A stretch of DNA of 64,000 nucleotides from Micromonospora pattaloongensis (GCF_900107255.1 NZ_FNPH01000001.1:682001-746000); one strand, 5' to 3'; counted from the first letter of the stretch, positions 19,208-27,971 are shown. The notes: generated from the sequence alone by a model not told the origin. A program made the numbers and translations.

Positions 19208-19438
19208 GTGATCGACGAGCCTTCCGACGCCAGGACCGCAACCGGAACGCCGGTGGCGCGGCCGTCCGCGCCGGCCACGCCACCGGGGTACGGGCCACCG
19301 CCCGGCCCCGGTGGCGCCGCGGCGTTCCTGCCGGGCCTCGTCTACCTCGACGGGCTCCGCCAGCTGTGGGACGAGCCGCACCAGCAGTGCCTGCACCACG
19401 AGTTCGGCCGGACCGTTGTCGTTAAGGTGCCAGCGTGA
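19208..19438 (+). CDS. Possible small proline-rich protein (uncertain)
   Basis: A 76-residue frame from GTG 19208, ten bases after the hppD stop. The first half is Pro/Ala/Gly-rich (APATPPGYGPPPGPGG); the second half looks folded (LVYLDGLRQLWDEPHQQCLHHEFG). Continuity with hppD suggests co-transcription, but there is no strong ribosome-binding site and the composition could arise by chance in this GC-rich DNA. No family is recognised. Confidence 0.3.
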   Translation: MIDEPSDARTATGTPVARPSAPATPPGYGPPPGPGGAAAFLPGLVYLDGLRQLWDEPHQQCLHHEFGRTVVVKVPA

Positions 19439-19487
19439 ACTCCGCGACGGGGAGCGCCCCGCGCGGTCGCGAGCAGAAGGTGGCACC

Positions 19488-20498
19488 GTGAGTTCTGTGG
19501 CCCCGGGGTGGTACAAGGACCCCGCCGAGCCGACGACGCAGCGTTACTGGGACGGCGAGGGGTGGGTCGGCGCGCCGTTGCCCGCGGGCGCGACGCCACC
19601 GCCGGGCCCACCGCCCGCCGAGCCGGCCCCCGCCCCGCCCGCCGCCGCACCGCTGCCCGGTGTGCCGCAACCGGGTGCGTCCCAGCCCGCCGCACCGCTG
19701 CCCGGCGCGCCGCTGCCCGGTGCGCCGCAGCCCGGTGGGTCGTGGGCGCCGGGACCGCCGCCGCAGGCCGGCCACCCGCCGTACCCGCCGTACGGGCCGC
19801 CCGCCGGGCCGCCCGCCGGCTTCCCGCCGGGACCGGGCGCGCCGCCGCCCGGCTGGCCCCACCCGTACGGCCACCTTCCGCCCCCGCCCCCGCGCCCGCA
19901 CGGGCTCGCGCTGGCGCCGCTCGGCGCCCGGCTGGCCGCCCGCCTGATCGACATCGGCATGGTGCTGCTGCTCAACGTCGTGGTCAACGGCTGGTTCGTC
20001 TGGCAGTACGCGCAGGAGGTCTCCCCCGTCTTCGCGGAGGCGTGGCGGCGCGCCCGCGCCGGCGAGCAGTCGATGGACGGGCTGCCGACGGCGAGCGAAC
20101 GCGCCACCAGCCTGCAGATGGTCATCGTGCTGATCGCGGCGGCGCTGTGGTTCGCCTACGAGGTGCCGTCGACCGCGAACACCGGACAGACGCTGGGTAA
20201 GCGGATCATGCGGCTGAGGGTGGCCCGGTTGGAGGCCGACGGCCCGCTCGGCTTCGGCCGGGCGTTCCGGCGCTGGAACACGATGGGGCTGCCCACCCTG
20301 CTCTGGGTCTGCTGCGTCGGCTTCGTGCTGCAGATCGTCGACTCCGCGTATGTACTGTTCGATCGGCCGCTCCACCAGGCGCTGCACGACAAGTCGGCGC
20401 AGACCGTGGTGGTGCAGCTCCCCCGCGACGCCACCCCGTCGCACCGCCCCGGCGCCGAACCCGAGGACCGCTCCGACACTCCTGGAGGCTCAGCATGA
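19488..20498 (+). CDS. RDD-family membrane protein with N-terminal DUF2510 domain
   Basis: A 336-residue protein. The first 25 residues are a DUF2510 motif (GWYKDPAEPTTQRYWDGEGW). Residues 30-140 are a Pro-rich linker with imperfect repeats (LPGAPQPGA-like). The RDD domain follows from about 145: ARLAARLIDIGMVLLLN (R-x-D-type opening), a second helix near TSLQMVIVLIAAALWFAYE, and TLGKRIMRLRV, then a third helix ending in DSAYVLFDRPLHQALHDK, all typical of RDD proteins. The function is unknown; RDD proteins are often transporters or membrane adaptors. The GTG at 19488 has AGAAGG upstream. Its stop overlaps the aminotransferase start (ATGA). Confidence 0.85.
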   Translation: MSSVAPGWYKDPAEPTTQRYWDGEGWVGAPLPAGATPPPGPPPAEPAPAPPAAAPLPGVPQPGASQPAAPLPGAPLPGAPQPGGSWAPGPPPQAGHPPYPPYGPPAGPPAGFPPGPGAPPPGWPHPYGHLPPPPPRPHGLALAPLGARLAARLIDIGMVLLLNVVVNGWFVWQYAQEVSPVFAEAWRRARAGEQSMDGLPTASERATSLQMVIVLIAAALWFAYEVPSTANTGQTLGKRIMRLRVARLEADGPLGFGRAFRRWNTMGLPTLLWVCCVGFVLQIVDSAYVLFDRPLHQALHDKSAQTVVVQLPRDATPSHRPGAEPEDRSDTPGGSA

Positions 20499-21610
20499 CC
20501 CGGTCTTCCGACCCCCAGCAGCGGCCCCGGCGGCTCGGGCTGACCCGCGCCGACCTGGACGCGCTGCCCAACTACGTGCCCGGCCGCAGCCCGGCCGACC
20601 TCGCCCGCGAGCTGGGGCTGCCCGAGGCGATCAAGCTGGCGAGCAACGAGGTGCCGTACGGGCCGCTGCCCGGCGTCGTGGAGGCGGTCACGGAGGCCGT
20701 CGCGGGCGTGCACCGCTACCCGGACATGGGCGTGGTGGCCCTGCGCGAAACCCTCGCCGAGCGGTACGGGGTGAACGCCGACCGGATCGCCACCGGCTGC
20801 GGGTCGGTCGCGCTCGCCGAGCACCTGGCGCGCGCCACCTGCCTGCCCGGCGACGAGATCCTCTACTCGTGGCGCTCGTTCGAGGCGTACCCGATCATCG
20901 CCGCGACCACCGGCGCGACCAGCATCCGGGTGCCGAACACCCCCGACCACGGCCACGACCTGCCGGCGATGGCCGCGGCGGTCACCGACCGGACCCGCAT
21001 GATCCTGGTCTGCAACCCCAACAACCCGACCGGCACGGCCCTGCGCCGCGCGGAGCTCGACCGGTTCCTCGCCGACGTCCCCGACGACGTGCTGGTGATC
21101 CTCGACGAGGCGTACCGGGAGTTCGTCACCGACCCCGACGTGCCCGACGGGCTGGCGACCTACGCCGACCGCCCGAACGTCGTCGTGCTGCGCACGCTGT
21201 CGAAGGCGTGGGGGCTGGCCGGTCTGCGGATCGGCTTCCTCGTCGCCCACCCCGAGGTCGCCGCCGCGGTCCGCAAGGTGGTGACCCCGTTCTCGACCAG
21301 CATGGCCGCCCAGGCCGGGGCGCTGGCCGCGCTGGCGCAGGAGGACGAGGTACGCCGGCGCTGCGCGCTGGTCGTCGCCGAGCGGGAGCGGGTGACCGAG
21401 GCGCTGCGCAAGCTGCTGCCGGACGTGCCGGAAAGCCAGGCGAACTTCGTGTGGCTTCCGCTGGGCGACCGCGCGGCGGCGTTCAGCGCGGCGTGCGAGG
21501 CGCGCGGCGTGATCGTCCGGCCGTTCCAGGGCGACGGCGTCCGGGTCACCATCGGCACCCCCGAGGAGAACGACGCCTTCCTCGCGGTCGCCGAGACCGC
21601 CCTCGGCTGA
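20495..21610 (+). CDS. HisC-type aminotransferase (aromatic or histidinol-phosphate)
   Basis: A 371-residue fold-type I PLP aminotransferase. The PLP lysine is K237 (TLSKAWGLAGLRIGF); other PLP contacts are N177 (CNPNNPTG) and D204 (ILDEAYREF). Sequence style fits the HisC/Pat branch, which contains both histidinol-phosphate and aromatic amino acid aminotransferases. Near hppD, hmgA and fumarylacetoacetase, transamination of tyrosine or phenylalanine to the keto acid is the more attractive role, but no his genes are nearby to compare and the sequence alone does not decide. It is translationally coupled to the RDD protein by a four-base overlap. Confidence 0.85.
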   Translation: MTRSSDPQQRPRRLGLTRADLDALPNYVPGRSPADLARELGLPEAIKLASNEVPYGPLPGVVEAVTEAVAGVHRYPDMGVVALRETLAERYGVNADRIATGCGSVALAEHLARATCLPGDEILYSWRSFEAYPIIAATTGATSIRVPNTPDHGHDLPAMAAAVTDRTRMILVCNPNNPTGTALRRAELDRFLADVPDDVLVILDEAYREFVTDPDVPDGLATYADRPNVVVLRTLSKAWGLAGLRIGFLVAHPEVAAAVRKVVTPFSTSMAAQAGALAALAQEDEVRRRCALVVAERERVTEALRKLLPDVPESQANFVWLPLGDRAAAFSAACEARGVIVRPFQGDGVRVTIGTPEENDAFLAVAETALG

Positions 21611-21623
21611 CCGCCCGTCGAGA

Positions 21624-22889
21624 TCAGCTGGCGGCGAAGATGATCGGGTCGGCGCTGCGGTAGTACCGGGCGTCCTTTTCGGTCGGGTCCACCGGCTGGG
21701 CGAGGCGTTCCACCGCCACGAAGCCGTCGGCGGCGTAGCCGTACCCGGGCGCCCAGTTGGTCTTCTCCCGCCCGGTGCGGAGCACGAACCGGGACCGCTC
21801 GGCCCCGCTGGCCACGTCGATGGTGACCAGGTCGCGGCCGGGGGTCAGCAGGTGCACCCGGCCCGGCTGCACGGCGACCACCCGCGTCCCGGCCTCCACC
21901 GGCCGCCGCCACAGCTCGGCCCCGGTGCGGACGGACCGCGCGGTCAGCTCGGCGCCGTCGCGCCGCACCGCGGCCTCTCCGACCAGCCACGCGTCCGGCT
22001 GATCGAGCACGCCCGCCGCCACCGGCGCGCCGCCGTCGAGCAGCCAGCCGCGCGCCCGGTCGCCGCTCGTGCTGCGCATCGCCGCGCAGCCCGAGCGCGC
22101 GACGCCGCAGCCGAGCGGCTCCACGACGAGCGGTCCGCCGCCGTCCGGCCGCCACGCCGGCGCCGGCTGCCCGGTGGCCACGTCCCGTCGGCGAAGAGTC
22201 TGCGGTGACGCGCAACTGTCCGTCGTCACGTACTCGCCCGAGCGGGTGGTGAAGCCGTCCCGGTCGCAGGCCGCGTCGCCGCGCCACAGCTCCGCGCCGC
22301 TGCGCAGGTCGAACCCGCGCGGCCCATCCTCGCCCGTCACCACCGCGACGGGGCGTCCGTCGCGAGCGGTGGCGGTGTGCAGCCCGGCCGGCGCGTAGAC
22401 GGTGAGGGCGCCGGTGCGTCGGCCGGCGTACCCGGGGGTTTCCGGTCGCGGGCCGGCGGCCCGCCAGACGGGACGTCCGCTCCGGGCGTCCAGCGCGACC
22501 AGCTCCCCGTCGGACCACCGGCTGAGGACCGTTGCGCCGTCCGCGACGACCCCGACCAGCTGTTCCGGCCACCGCCGGTACGACCAGTACGGCGTGACCT
22601 GCGCCTTCGCGTCGATCGGGCCGTCCGCGCGGACCTGGCGCTTCGCCGCGTACACCCGGAGCCGGCCGTCGACGAGCAGCGGCGCGACCGGGAACCGGGC
22701 GACGACCCCGGGCTGCGCGGTCGGGGGCGGCGGATACCCGCCGCGGGCGGCCGTGACCACCTCGGTCGGGGCGAGAACGCGGTAGCCGATCACCGCGGTC
22801 GCCACGAGCAACACGACCGCCGCGGCGGCGATCACCGCGATGCGGCGTCGCCGGCCGCGCCCACCCGCCGTGACCTCGGCGTCCGCCAT
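21624..22889 (-). CDS. Membrane-anchored PQQ-like beta-propeller protein (second copy)
   Basis: A 421-residue protein. A basic N-terminus (GGRGRRRRIAV) precedes one membrane helix at about residues 17-38; the remainder is extracytoplasmic. Blade-like repeats are visible (DGELVALDARSGRPVWRAAG, FDLRSGAELWRGD, RSVRTGAELWRRP, VTIDVASGAERSRF). Several cysteines (for example CDRDG, DSCAS, LGCGVARSGCA) may be disulfide-linked. The architecture parallels the protein at 15787-17268, but the two are divergent in sequence. The function is unknown, possibly an outer-surface scaffold. It is convergent with the aminotransferase, 13 bp apart. Confidence 0.75.
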   Translation of the reverse strand: MADAEVTAGGRGRRRRIAVIAAAAVVLLVATAVIGYRVLAPTEVVTAARGGYPPPPTAQPGVVARFPVAPLLVDGRLRVYAAKRQVRADGPIDAKAQVTPYWSYRRWPEQLVGVVADGATVLSRWSDGELVALDARSGRPVWRAAGPRPETPGYAGRRTGALTVYAPAGLHTATARDGRPVAVVTGEDGPRGFDLRSGAELWRGDAACDRDGFTTRSGEYVTTDSCASPQTLRRRDVATGQPAPAWRPDGGGPLVVEPLGCGVARSGCAAMRSTSGDRARGWLLDGGAPVAAGVLDQPDAWLVGEAAVRRDGAELTARSVRTGAELWRRPVEAGTRVVAVQPGRVHLLTPGRDLVTIDVASGAERSRFVLRTGREKTNWAPGYGYAADGFVAVERLAQPVDPTEKDARYYRSADPIIFAAS

Positions 22890-22934
22890 GCCCGCACCTC
22901 CGCGGGCACCCTATCGATCCCGCGCGGCGCCCGA

Positions 22935-23435
22935 TCAGGCGGCCGCGGCCGGATCGCCGTTGGCCGGCACCGGCGTCGCGACGGCGAGCGCGAGGTCGGC
23001 CAGGTCCTGCCGGAGGGCGCCCTCGACGGTACGGGCGGCGAGCCCGCCGAGCACGAACGCCAGGAATCGTCCACCCGGGCCGTTCGGGGCCCCGTCGTGC
23101 ACGACCGTGACCGCCGTCCTGCCCCGACGGCGGCCGGCGTCGACGGGCGTGAGCGTGTACGTCATCCGGTAGTCCGCGCCGTCCCCACGCGAGCTGGCCA
23201 CGAAGCGGTGCGGCGCGGCGCAGTCGTCGACGTGGAACTCCTCGGTGACGCAGGTGCCGTCCGGCATCGTCCGTGACTCGCACCAGATGGTGCCGAGGCC
23301 GAACCGGCCGGGGGTCAACACCCGCACCTCGTCCACGGTGGAGAGCCACGTGATCCGTTCGGTCAGGTCGGTCATGACCCGCCAGATGTGTTCGGCGGGC
23401 GCGTCGAGTAAGCGTGTCACCGTCACCGTCGACAT
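22935..23435 (-). CDS. SRPBCC-family (START/Bet v1-like) protein
   Basis: A 166-residue ligand-binding fold protein. The opening TVTVTRLLDAPAEHIWRVMTDL is the classic SRPBCC start, and the helix at the C-terminus (ALRQDLADLALAV) closes the pocket. The domain could bind a hydrophobic small molecule or polyketide-like ligand; no catalytic residues are recognised. The ATG at 23435 was chosen because GGGAGG lies eight bases upstream; a start six codons earlier exists. It is 45 bp downstream of the beta-propeller protein's start on the same strand and 108 bp from the fahA stop. Confidence 0.8.
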   Translation of the reverse strand: MSTVTVTRLLDAPAEHIWRVMTDLTERITWLSTVDEVRVLTPGRFGLGTIWCESRTMPDGTCVTEEFHVDDCAAPHRFVASSRGDGADYRMTYTLTPVDAGRRRGRTAVTVVHDGAPNGPGGRFLAFVLGGLAARTVEGALRQDLADLALAVATPVPANGDPAAAA

Positions 23436-23543
23436 GGCGCCTCCCTGGGTCAACAGTAAGGCCAGACGCCGGGAACCTGTAGCCGTTTCGCGACCGTGGG
23501 TTCATCGACCGGGCGCGGGCAGGGGTGCGCCGAAGGCCGGGTC

Positions 23544-24749
23544 CTAACCGTGGCGGGCCGGCAGGATCGTGCCGGTCACCTCACCCAGCCCGATGGTGGT
23601 GCCGTCCGGTCCGGGGGCGGTCGCCCGGATCGTCACCGTGTCGCCGTCCTCCAGGAACGTCCGGGCGCTGCCGTCGGCGAGCGTCACCGGCTCCCGCCCA
23701 CCCCAGCTGAGCTCGAGGAACGACCCGGTCTGGTCCCGCTCGGGACCGGACACGGTGCCGGAGGCGAAGAGATCACCGGACCGCAGCGACGCGCCGTTCA
23801 CGGTCAGGTGCGCGAGCTGCTGCGCGGGGGTCCAGTACATGGTCGAAAACGGCGGCCGGCTCACGACGCCGCCGTTCCATTCGACCTCCAGTCGCAGGTC
23901 GAGGCCGTGGTGCGGCTCGTCGCGCAGGTAGTCGAGGACCGGCGGGTCCTGCGGCGGCGCCGACACCCGGGCGTGGGCGAGGGCGTCGAGCGGCACGACC
24001 CACGCCGAGACCGAGGTGGCGAAGGACTTGCCGAGGAACGGCCCGAGCGGCTGGTACTCCCACGCCTGGATGTCCCGCGCCGACCAGTCGTTGACCAGCA
24101 CCACCCCGAAGACGTGGTCCGCGAACTTCTCGATCGGCACCCGGTCGCCCAGCTCCGTCGGCACCCCGACCACGAAGCCCACCTCGGCCTCGATGTCCAG
24201 CCGCGCCGAGGGCCCGTAGACCGGGCCGTCGGAGGTGGGACGCTGGCCGCACGGGCGCACCACCGGGGTGCCGGAGACAACGACCGTGCCGGCCCGGCCG
24301 TGGTAGCCGATCGGCAGGTGCCGCCAGTTGGGCAGCAGCATCGGCTGGCCCGGTCGGAAGATCTGCCCGACGTTGGAGGCGTGGTGCTCGGAGGAGTAGA
24401 AGTCCACGTAATCCCCGACCGCGAAGGGCAGGGTCAGCTCGACCTCGGCGAGCGGGATCAGCAACGGCTCCACCGCCGCGCGGTGCTCCGGCAGGGTGAG
24501 CAGCTCGATGATGCGGCGGCGTACCGCCGTCCACTGTGGGCGACCCAGCGCGAGGAAGTCGTTGAGGACCGGCCGGCGCAGCGCGCCGCCCGCGAGGACC
24601 AGCTCGGCCGCCTCCGCGCCGTCGAGGTCCAGCACGAAATCCCCGACGCGTACGCCCAGCCGCGGCTCGCGTCCGTCGTGCCGGAATGCCCCGTACGGCA
24701 GGTTCTGCACCCCGTACGGCGAGCCGGCGGCGCCGTCAACCCACGTCAT
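23544..24749 (-). CDS. fahA: Fumarylacetoacetase
   Basis: A 401-residue FAH-family hydrolase, the last step of homogentisate breakdown, splitting fumarylacetoacetate into fumarate and acetoacetate. The N-terminal SH3-like domain is followed by the catalytic beta-sandwich: DYVDFYSSEHHASNVG carries the metal-binding Asp and catalytic His, and LDIEAEVGFVVG and VNDWSARDIQAWEY carry the acidic metal ligands. The ATG overlaps the preceding stop (ATGA), so it is translationally coupled to an unknown gene (24746-25612). Fumarate produced here could feed the fumarases at 12.4-15.7 kb. The length matches the family (about 400-420). Confidence 0.96.
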   Translation of the reverse strand: MTWVDGAAGSPYGVQNLPYGAFRHDGREPRLGVRVGDFVLDLDGAEAAELVLAGGALRRPVLNDFLALGRPQWTAVRRRIIELLTLPEHRAAVEPLLIPLAEVELTLPFAVGDYVDFYSSEHHASNVGQIFRPGQPMLLPNWRHLPIGYHGRAGTVVVSGTPVVRPCGQRPTSDGPVYGPSARLDIEAEVGFVVGVPTELGDRVPIEKFADHVFGVVLVNDWSARDIQAWEYQPLGPFLGKSFATSVSAWVVPLDALAHARVSAPPQDPPVLDYLRDEPHHGLDLRLEVEWNGGVVSRPPFSTMYWTPAQQLAHLTVNGASLRSGDLFASGTVSGPERDQTGSFLELSWGGREPVTLADGSARTFLEDGDTVTIRATAPGPDGTTIGLGEVTGTILPARHG

Positions 24750-25612
24750 TCCTCGTAGCCCCCATCGATCAGACCGAGCCGGATCAGGTCGGTCAACGGC
24801 TCGGCGATGCTGCACGAGCCGAACCCTATCCACAGTGGACGTCGCTCGAGCCGGCGCGCCCGCGCTGCCTCGACCAGCTGCAATGCGTCGGTGACCGCGA
24901 GCTGCTCGGCAATCTCCGCGACCTCGGCGCCGTCGGCGGCCGCCGCCGCGGCGACCAGCACGTTGAGGAAGCCGTGGTGCGCGAAGCCCGTCTCCGGGTC
25001 GGTGTCGCGCACGGCGTGGTGCAGCCCCGCGGTGAGCTTGAAGGGGAGATCGCGGTCGCGGCAGGCGCAGATCACGGCGGCCAGCTCGACCGGGGTCGGA
25101 AAGAGCTCGGCGGCGAGCCCGCCGGTGCGGAACTTCGCCGCGACCCGGCCGACCCGCGCCCGCGCGGCGGCGACCGTGTCGAGGGCACCGAGCAGGCCCC
25201 AGGTCAGCGGGATCTCCGCGTACACGTCGACGCCGTCGGCCTGCCACGGCAGGCCGAGGAGTTCGGCGAGCCCGGGGTGCGGGTCCTCGCCCCGCTTGGC
25301 GACCGCGGCCTCGACCTGCCGGATCCGGATCCGCGGGTCGAGTCCGCCCCGGGTCGCGTGCAGCCGGGCGATCGCGGGCACGTCGCCGATGACGCCGACG
25401 TCGATTCGCTCGTCGGCCCCCAGCAGCGGCGGCAGCTCGGCCAGGGCCGCGACCGGCACGAGCAGCGGGCCGACCAGGTCGGCGTACCGGGCGGCGCGGT
25501 GCTTCCGGTGCGCGGTCACGGCGGCGGGGAGCGTGGCGCTGCCGGGCGGGAACACCGCGGCGTCGTCGACGAGTCCGGCGAAGAGCCGGGGCACCTGCGT
25601 TGACACGAACAC
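24746..25612 (-). CDS. Conserved protein of unknown function coupled to fumarylacetoacetase
   Basis: A 288-residue protein I do not recognise. It has alternating strand/helix segments suggesting an alpha/beta barrel (RLFAGLVDDAAVFPPG, DVGVIGD, DVYAEIPL, AAKFRTGG, FKLTAGLHHAV, HGFLNVLVAA, IGFGSCSIAEPL). Conserved-looking charged and histidine residues lie at strand ends (KFR, FKLTAGLHH, FAHHGF). The stop overlaps the fahA start by four bases, and the gene is divergent from hmgA, so it almost certainly serves the homogentisate pathway. No maleylacetoacetate isomerase is visible in the window, so this protein is a candidate for that or an accessory step; this is inference only. The GTG at 25612 is used; a GTG two codons later is also possible. 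Confidence 0.75.
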   Translation of the reverse strand: MFVSTQVPRLFAGLVDDAAVFPPGSATLPAAVTAHRKHRAARYADLVGPLLVPVAALAELPPLLGADERIDVGVIGDVPAIARLHATRGGLDPRIRIRQVEAAVAKRGEDPHPGLAELLGLPWQADGVDVYAEIPLTWGLLGALDTVAAARARVGRVAAKFRTGGLAAELFPTPVELAAVICACRDRDLPFKLTAGLHHAVRDTDPETGFAHHGFLNVLVAAAAAADGAEVAEIAEQLAVTDALQLVEAARARRLERRPLWIGFGSCSIAEPLTDLIRLGLIDGGYEE

Positions 25613-25647
25613 AGAACTTAGTGGACGCTACGAGAAACGGACAACAG

Positions 25648-25664
25648 CGTCCGATAATCGGACG
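25648..25664. promoter_or_regulatory. Perfect 17-bp palindrome, likely operator of the hmgA / fahA divergent promoter
   Basis: CGTCCGAT-A-ATCGGACG is an 8-1-8 perfect palindrome in the 89-bp gap between the divergent hmgA and 24746-25612 genes. An overlapping half-site pair CGGAC-N6-GTCCG (25638-25653) adds a second potential contact. The form fits a dimeric regulator such as an IclR- or Lrp-type protein. Confidence 0.65.
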
Positions 25665-25701
25665 GTATCGGCCGGTGAACGCGACATTACGGAGGGTTGT
25701 C

Positions 25702-26883
25702 ATGCCGTACTACCGCAGCGTCGGCGAGGTGCCCCGTAAGCGGCACACCCAGTTCCGGCAGCCCGACGGCACGCTGTACGCCGAGGAACTGATGGGGCAG
25801 GAGGGCTTCTCCTCCGACTCGTCGCTGCTCTACCACCGGCACCTGCCCACCGCGATCGTCGCGGCCGAGGAGTACGACCCGCCGGCCTGGACACGGGTGC
25901 CGAACCGGCCGCTCAAGCCCCGTCACCTGCGCACCCACAAGCTCGACAGCGGCGGAGCCGACGCCGTGCTCGGCCGGCAGCACCTGCTGGCCAACGACGA
26001 CGTCCGGATCTCGTACGTGGTGGCGGACCGCCCGTCGCCGCTCTACCGCAACGCCATCGGCGACGAGTGCCTGTACGTCGAGTCCGGCACGGCGCGGGTG
26101 GAGTCGCCGTTCGGGGCGCTGGACGTCTCCGCCGGCGACTACGTGATCATCCCGACCTCGGTCATCCACCGGATCGTCCCCACCGGTCCCGAGCCGCTCC
26201 GGGTGCTGACGATCGAGGCGACCGGGCACATCGGGCCCCCGAAGCGGTACCTGTCGGTGCGCGGGCAGTTCCTGGAGCACGCCCCCTACTGCGAGCGCGA
26301 CGTGCGGGGACCGGCGGAACCGCTGCTGGTCGACGACGAGGACGTCGAGGTGTATGTGCAACACCGTCGCGGATGGACCCGTCATGTTTACGCCCACCAC
26401 CCGTTCGACGTGGTCGGCTGGGACGGCCACCTCTACCCGTGGGCGTTCTCGATCCACGACTTCGAGCCGATCACCGGGCGCATCCACCAGCCGCCGCCGG
26501 TGCACCAGACCTTCCAGGGCCCGAACTTCGTGATCTGCTCGTTCGTGCCGCGGAAGGTCGACTACCATCCGCTGGCCATCCCGGTGCCGTACAACCACCA
26601 CAACGTCGACTCCGACGAGCTGCTCTTCTACACCGGCGGCAACTACGAGGCCCGGCGCGGCTCCGGGATCGAGCAGGGGTCGATCTCGCTGCACCCCGCC
26701 GGGTTCACGCACGGACCGCAGCCCGGCGCCGCCGAGCGGGCGATCGGGGTGGACTACTTCGACGAGTTGGCCGTCATGGTCGACACCTTCCGGCCGCTCG
26801 ACCTCTGCGACCCGGCGCTCGCCTGCGAGGACACGGCGTACGCCTGGACCTGGGCCCGGCGCGGCCCGGCCACGGAGCGGTAA
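25702..26883 (+). CDS. hmgA: Homogentisate 1,2-dioxygenase
   Basis: A 393-residue cupin dioxygenase opening the homogentisate ring to maleylacetoacetate. Recognisable segments are the LYRNAIGDECLYVESG beta-barrel, YVIIPTSVIHRI, the WDGHLYPWAFSIHDFEPITGR block, and the C-terminal iron site with PYNHHNVDSDELLFYTGG, YEARRGSGIEQGSISLHPAGFTHGP (histidines and Glu as ligands). The ATG is eight to nine bases after GGAGGG (25691-25696). It is shorter than the human enzyme (about 445) but close to actinobacterial homologues. It is divergent from the gene coupled to fahA, with a palindromic operator between them. Confidence 0.96.
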   Translation: MPYYRSVGEVPRKRHTQFRQPDGTLYAEELMGQEGFSSDSSLLYHRHLPTAIVAAEEYDPPAWTRVPNRPLKPRHLRTHKLDSGGADAVLGRQHLLANDDVRISYVVADRPSPLYRNAIGDECLYVESGTARVESPFGALDVSAGDYVIIPTSVIHRIVPTGPEPLRVLTIEATGHIGPPKRYLSVRGQFLEHAPYCERDVRGPAEPLLVDDEDVEVYVQHRRGWTRHVYAHHPFDVVGWDGHLYPWAFSIHDFEPITGRIHQPPPVHQTFQGPNFVICSFVPRKVDYHPLAIPVPYNHHNVDSDELLFYTGGNYEARRGSGIEQGSISLHPAGFTHGPQPGAAERAIGVDYFDELAVMVDTFRPLDLCDPALACEDTAYAWTWARRGPATER

Positions 26884-26923
26884 CGGACGAGCGGCACCCC
26901 CCGGCCGCCCGGCGTCGCTGCGT

Positions 26924-27958
26924 TCACGCGCGGGGCAGCAGTTCGCGCCACGCCGCGAACTGCGCGAGGGCGCTGACCGCGATCGCCAGCGCGAGCGGCC
27001 ACGGGGTGCCGATCAGGGTGTAGAGCAGGATCAGGCAGGGGGCCGCCGCGACGGCGTACACGGCCAGCGCGAGGGGACGGTCGGCGCGCACCAGGTTCGG
27101 CAGCAGCGTCTTGATCGAGCCGGGCAGCCGGGCGGCGAGCACCCAGACCGTGATGAACCCGCCGATCGCCAGCAGCCCTGCCCAGATCCGCGAGGCGGTC
27201 CCGCTGCCGGCCGCGACGAACGCGACCAGCACCGCCGCCACCATCCCGTAACCGGCGCCGATGAGCACGAGCTGCCGCAGCGCCATCCCGATCGTCCGGC
27301 CGCCGTCCATCCGCGTGGGCTGCAGCGCCGCCGCCTCCGCGATGTGCTCCAACGCTTCGGCGTACCGCCGCTGTTCGAGGCGGATCACGCCCAGGTCGTG
27401 GCGCGCCTCCGCGAGCTCCGGGTCGAGCCGCAGCGCCTCCCGGTAGGCCCGCTCGGCCAGGTCGAAGAGCTCCAGTCGCGCGGCGACCAGCCCGAGCACC
27501 AGATGCGCCTCGGGCTCCTCCGGCGCGAGCTCGACGCCCCGCCACGCCGCGTTCAGCGACTGCTGCCCGTTGCGTGCCTCGGCCAGGATCGCCGCGCCGC
27601 TGCGCTGGGCGTACGCGTCGTCCGGGCCCAGCACCAGCACCCGATCCGCCATCGCCGCCGCTTCGCGGAACCGGCGCAGGTCGGCGAGGGCGAGCCCGCG
27701 CGCCACAACCGCCGGAATGAAGTCGGGGGCCGCAGCAACCGCCGAGTCCGCGGCGGCCAACGCGTCGTCGGGCCGCTCGGCCGCGAGGTGCACCCGGGCG
27801 AGAACGGTCAGGACGATCGGGTTGCCGGGCTCGAGCGCGACGGCATAGCCCAGCTCGGCCGCCGCCTCGTCGTAGCGGCCGAGATCGGCGAGGAGCTGGG
27901 CGCGCTGGAGGTAGCCCTCGGTGGAGGCGTCCGGGGAAGAGGCGGCGTCGCTGGACAC
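26924..27958 (-). CDS. Tetratricopeptide-repeat membrane protein
   Basis: A 344-residue protein. Residues 10-220 contain about five to six TPR units (for example YLQRAQLLADLGRYDEAAAELGYAVALEPGN, FDLAERAYREALRLDPELAEARHDLG, RRYAEALEHIAEAAALQP). The C-terminal 110 residues hold four membrane helices (LIGAGYGMVAAVLVAFV, IWAGLLAIGGFITVWVLAA, LAVYAVAAAPCLILLYTL, WPLALAIAVSALAQFAAW). TPR parts bind partner proteins, so it is probably a membrane scaffold. The GTG at 27958 is preferred over the ATG at 27997 because TAGGCT (27966-27971) ends seven bases before it, giving a leaderless start. It is convergent with hmgA and follows ispF on the same strand. Confidence 0.85.
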   Translation of the reverse strand: MSSDAASSPDASTEGYLQRAQLLADLGRYDEAAAELGYAVALEPGNPIVLTVLARVHLAAERPDDALAAADSAVAAAPDFIPAVVARGLALADLRRFREAAAMADRVLVLGPDDAYAQRSGAAILAEARNGQQSLNAAWRGVELAPEEPEAHLVLGLVAARLELFDLAERAYREALRLDPELAEARHDLGVIRLEQRRYAEALEHIAEAAALQPTRMDGGRTIGMALRQLVLIGAGYGMVAAVLVAFVAAGSGTASRIWAGLLAIGGFITVWVLAARLPGSIKTLLPNLVRADRPLALAVYAVAAAPCLILLYTLIGTPWPLALAIAVSALAQFAAWRELLPRA

Positions 27959-27965
27959 GCGGCCG

Positions 27966-27971
27966 AGCCTA
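27966..27971 (-). promoter_or_regulatory. -10 element of the TPR gene, leaderless start
   Basis: TAGGCT on the minus strand, seven bases before the GTG at 27958; decides the start choice over the ATG at 27997. Confidence 0.55.

Noticed and set aside
20495-21610. Calling the aminotransferase hisC
   Set aside because: The sequence is in the HisC/Pat branch, but there are no histidine genes nearby and the context is tyrosine catabolism, so no symbol was assigned.
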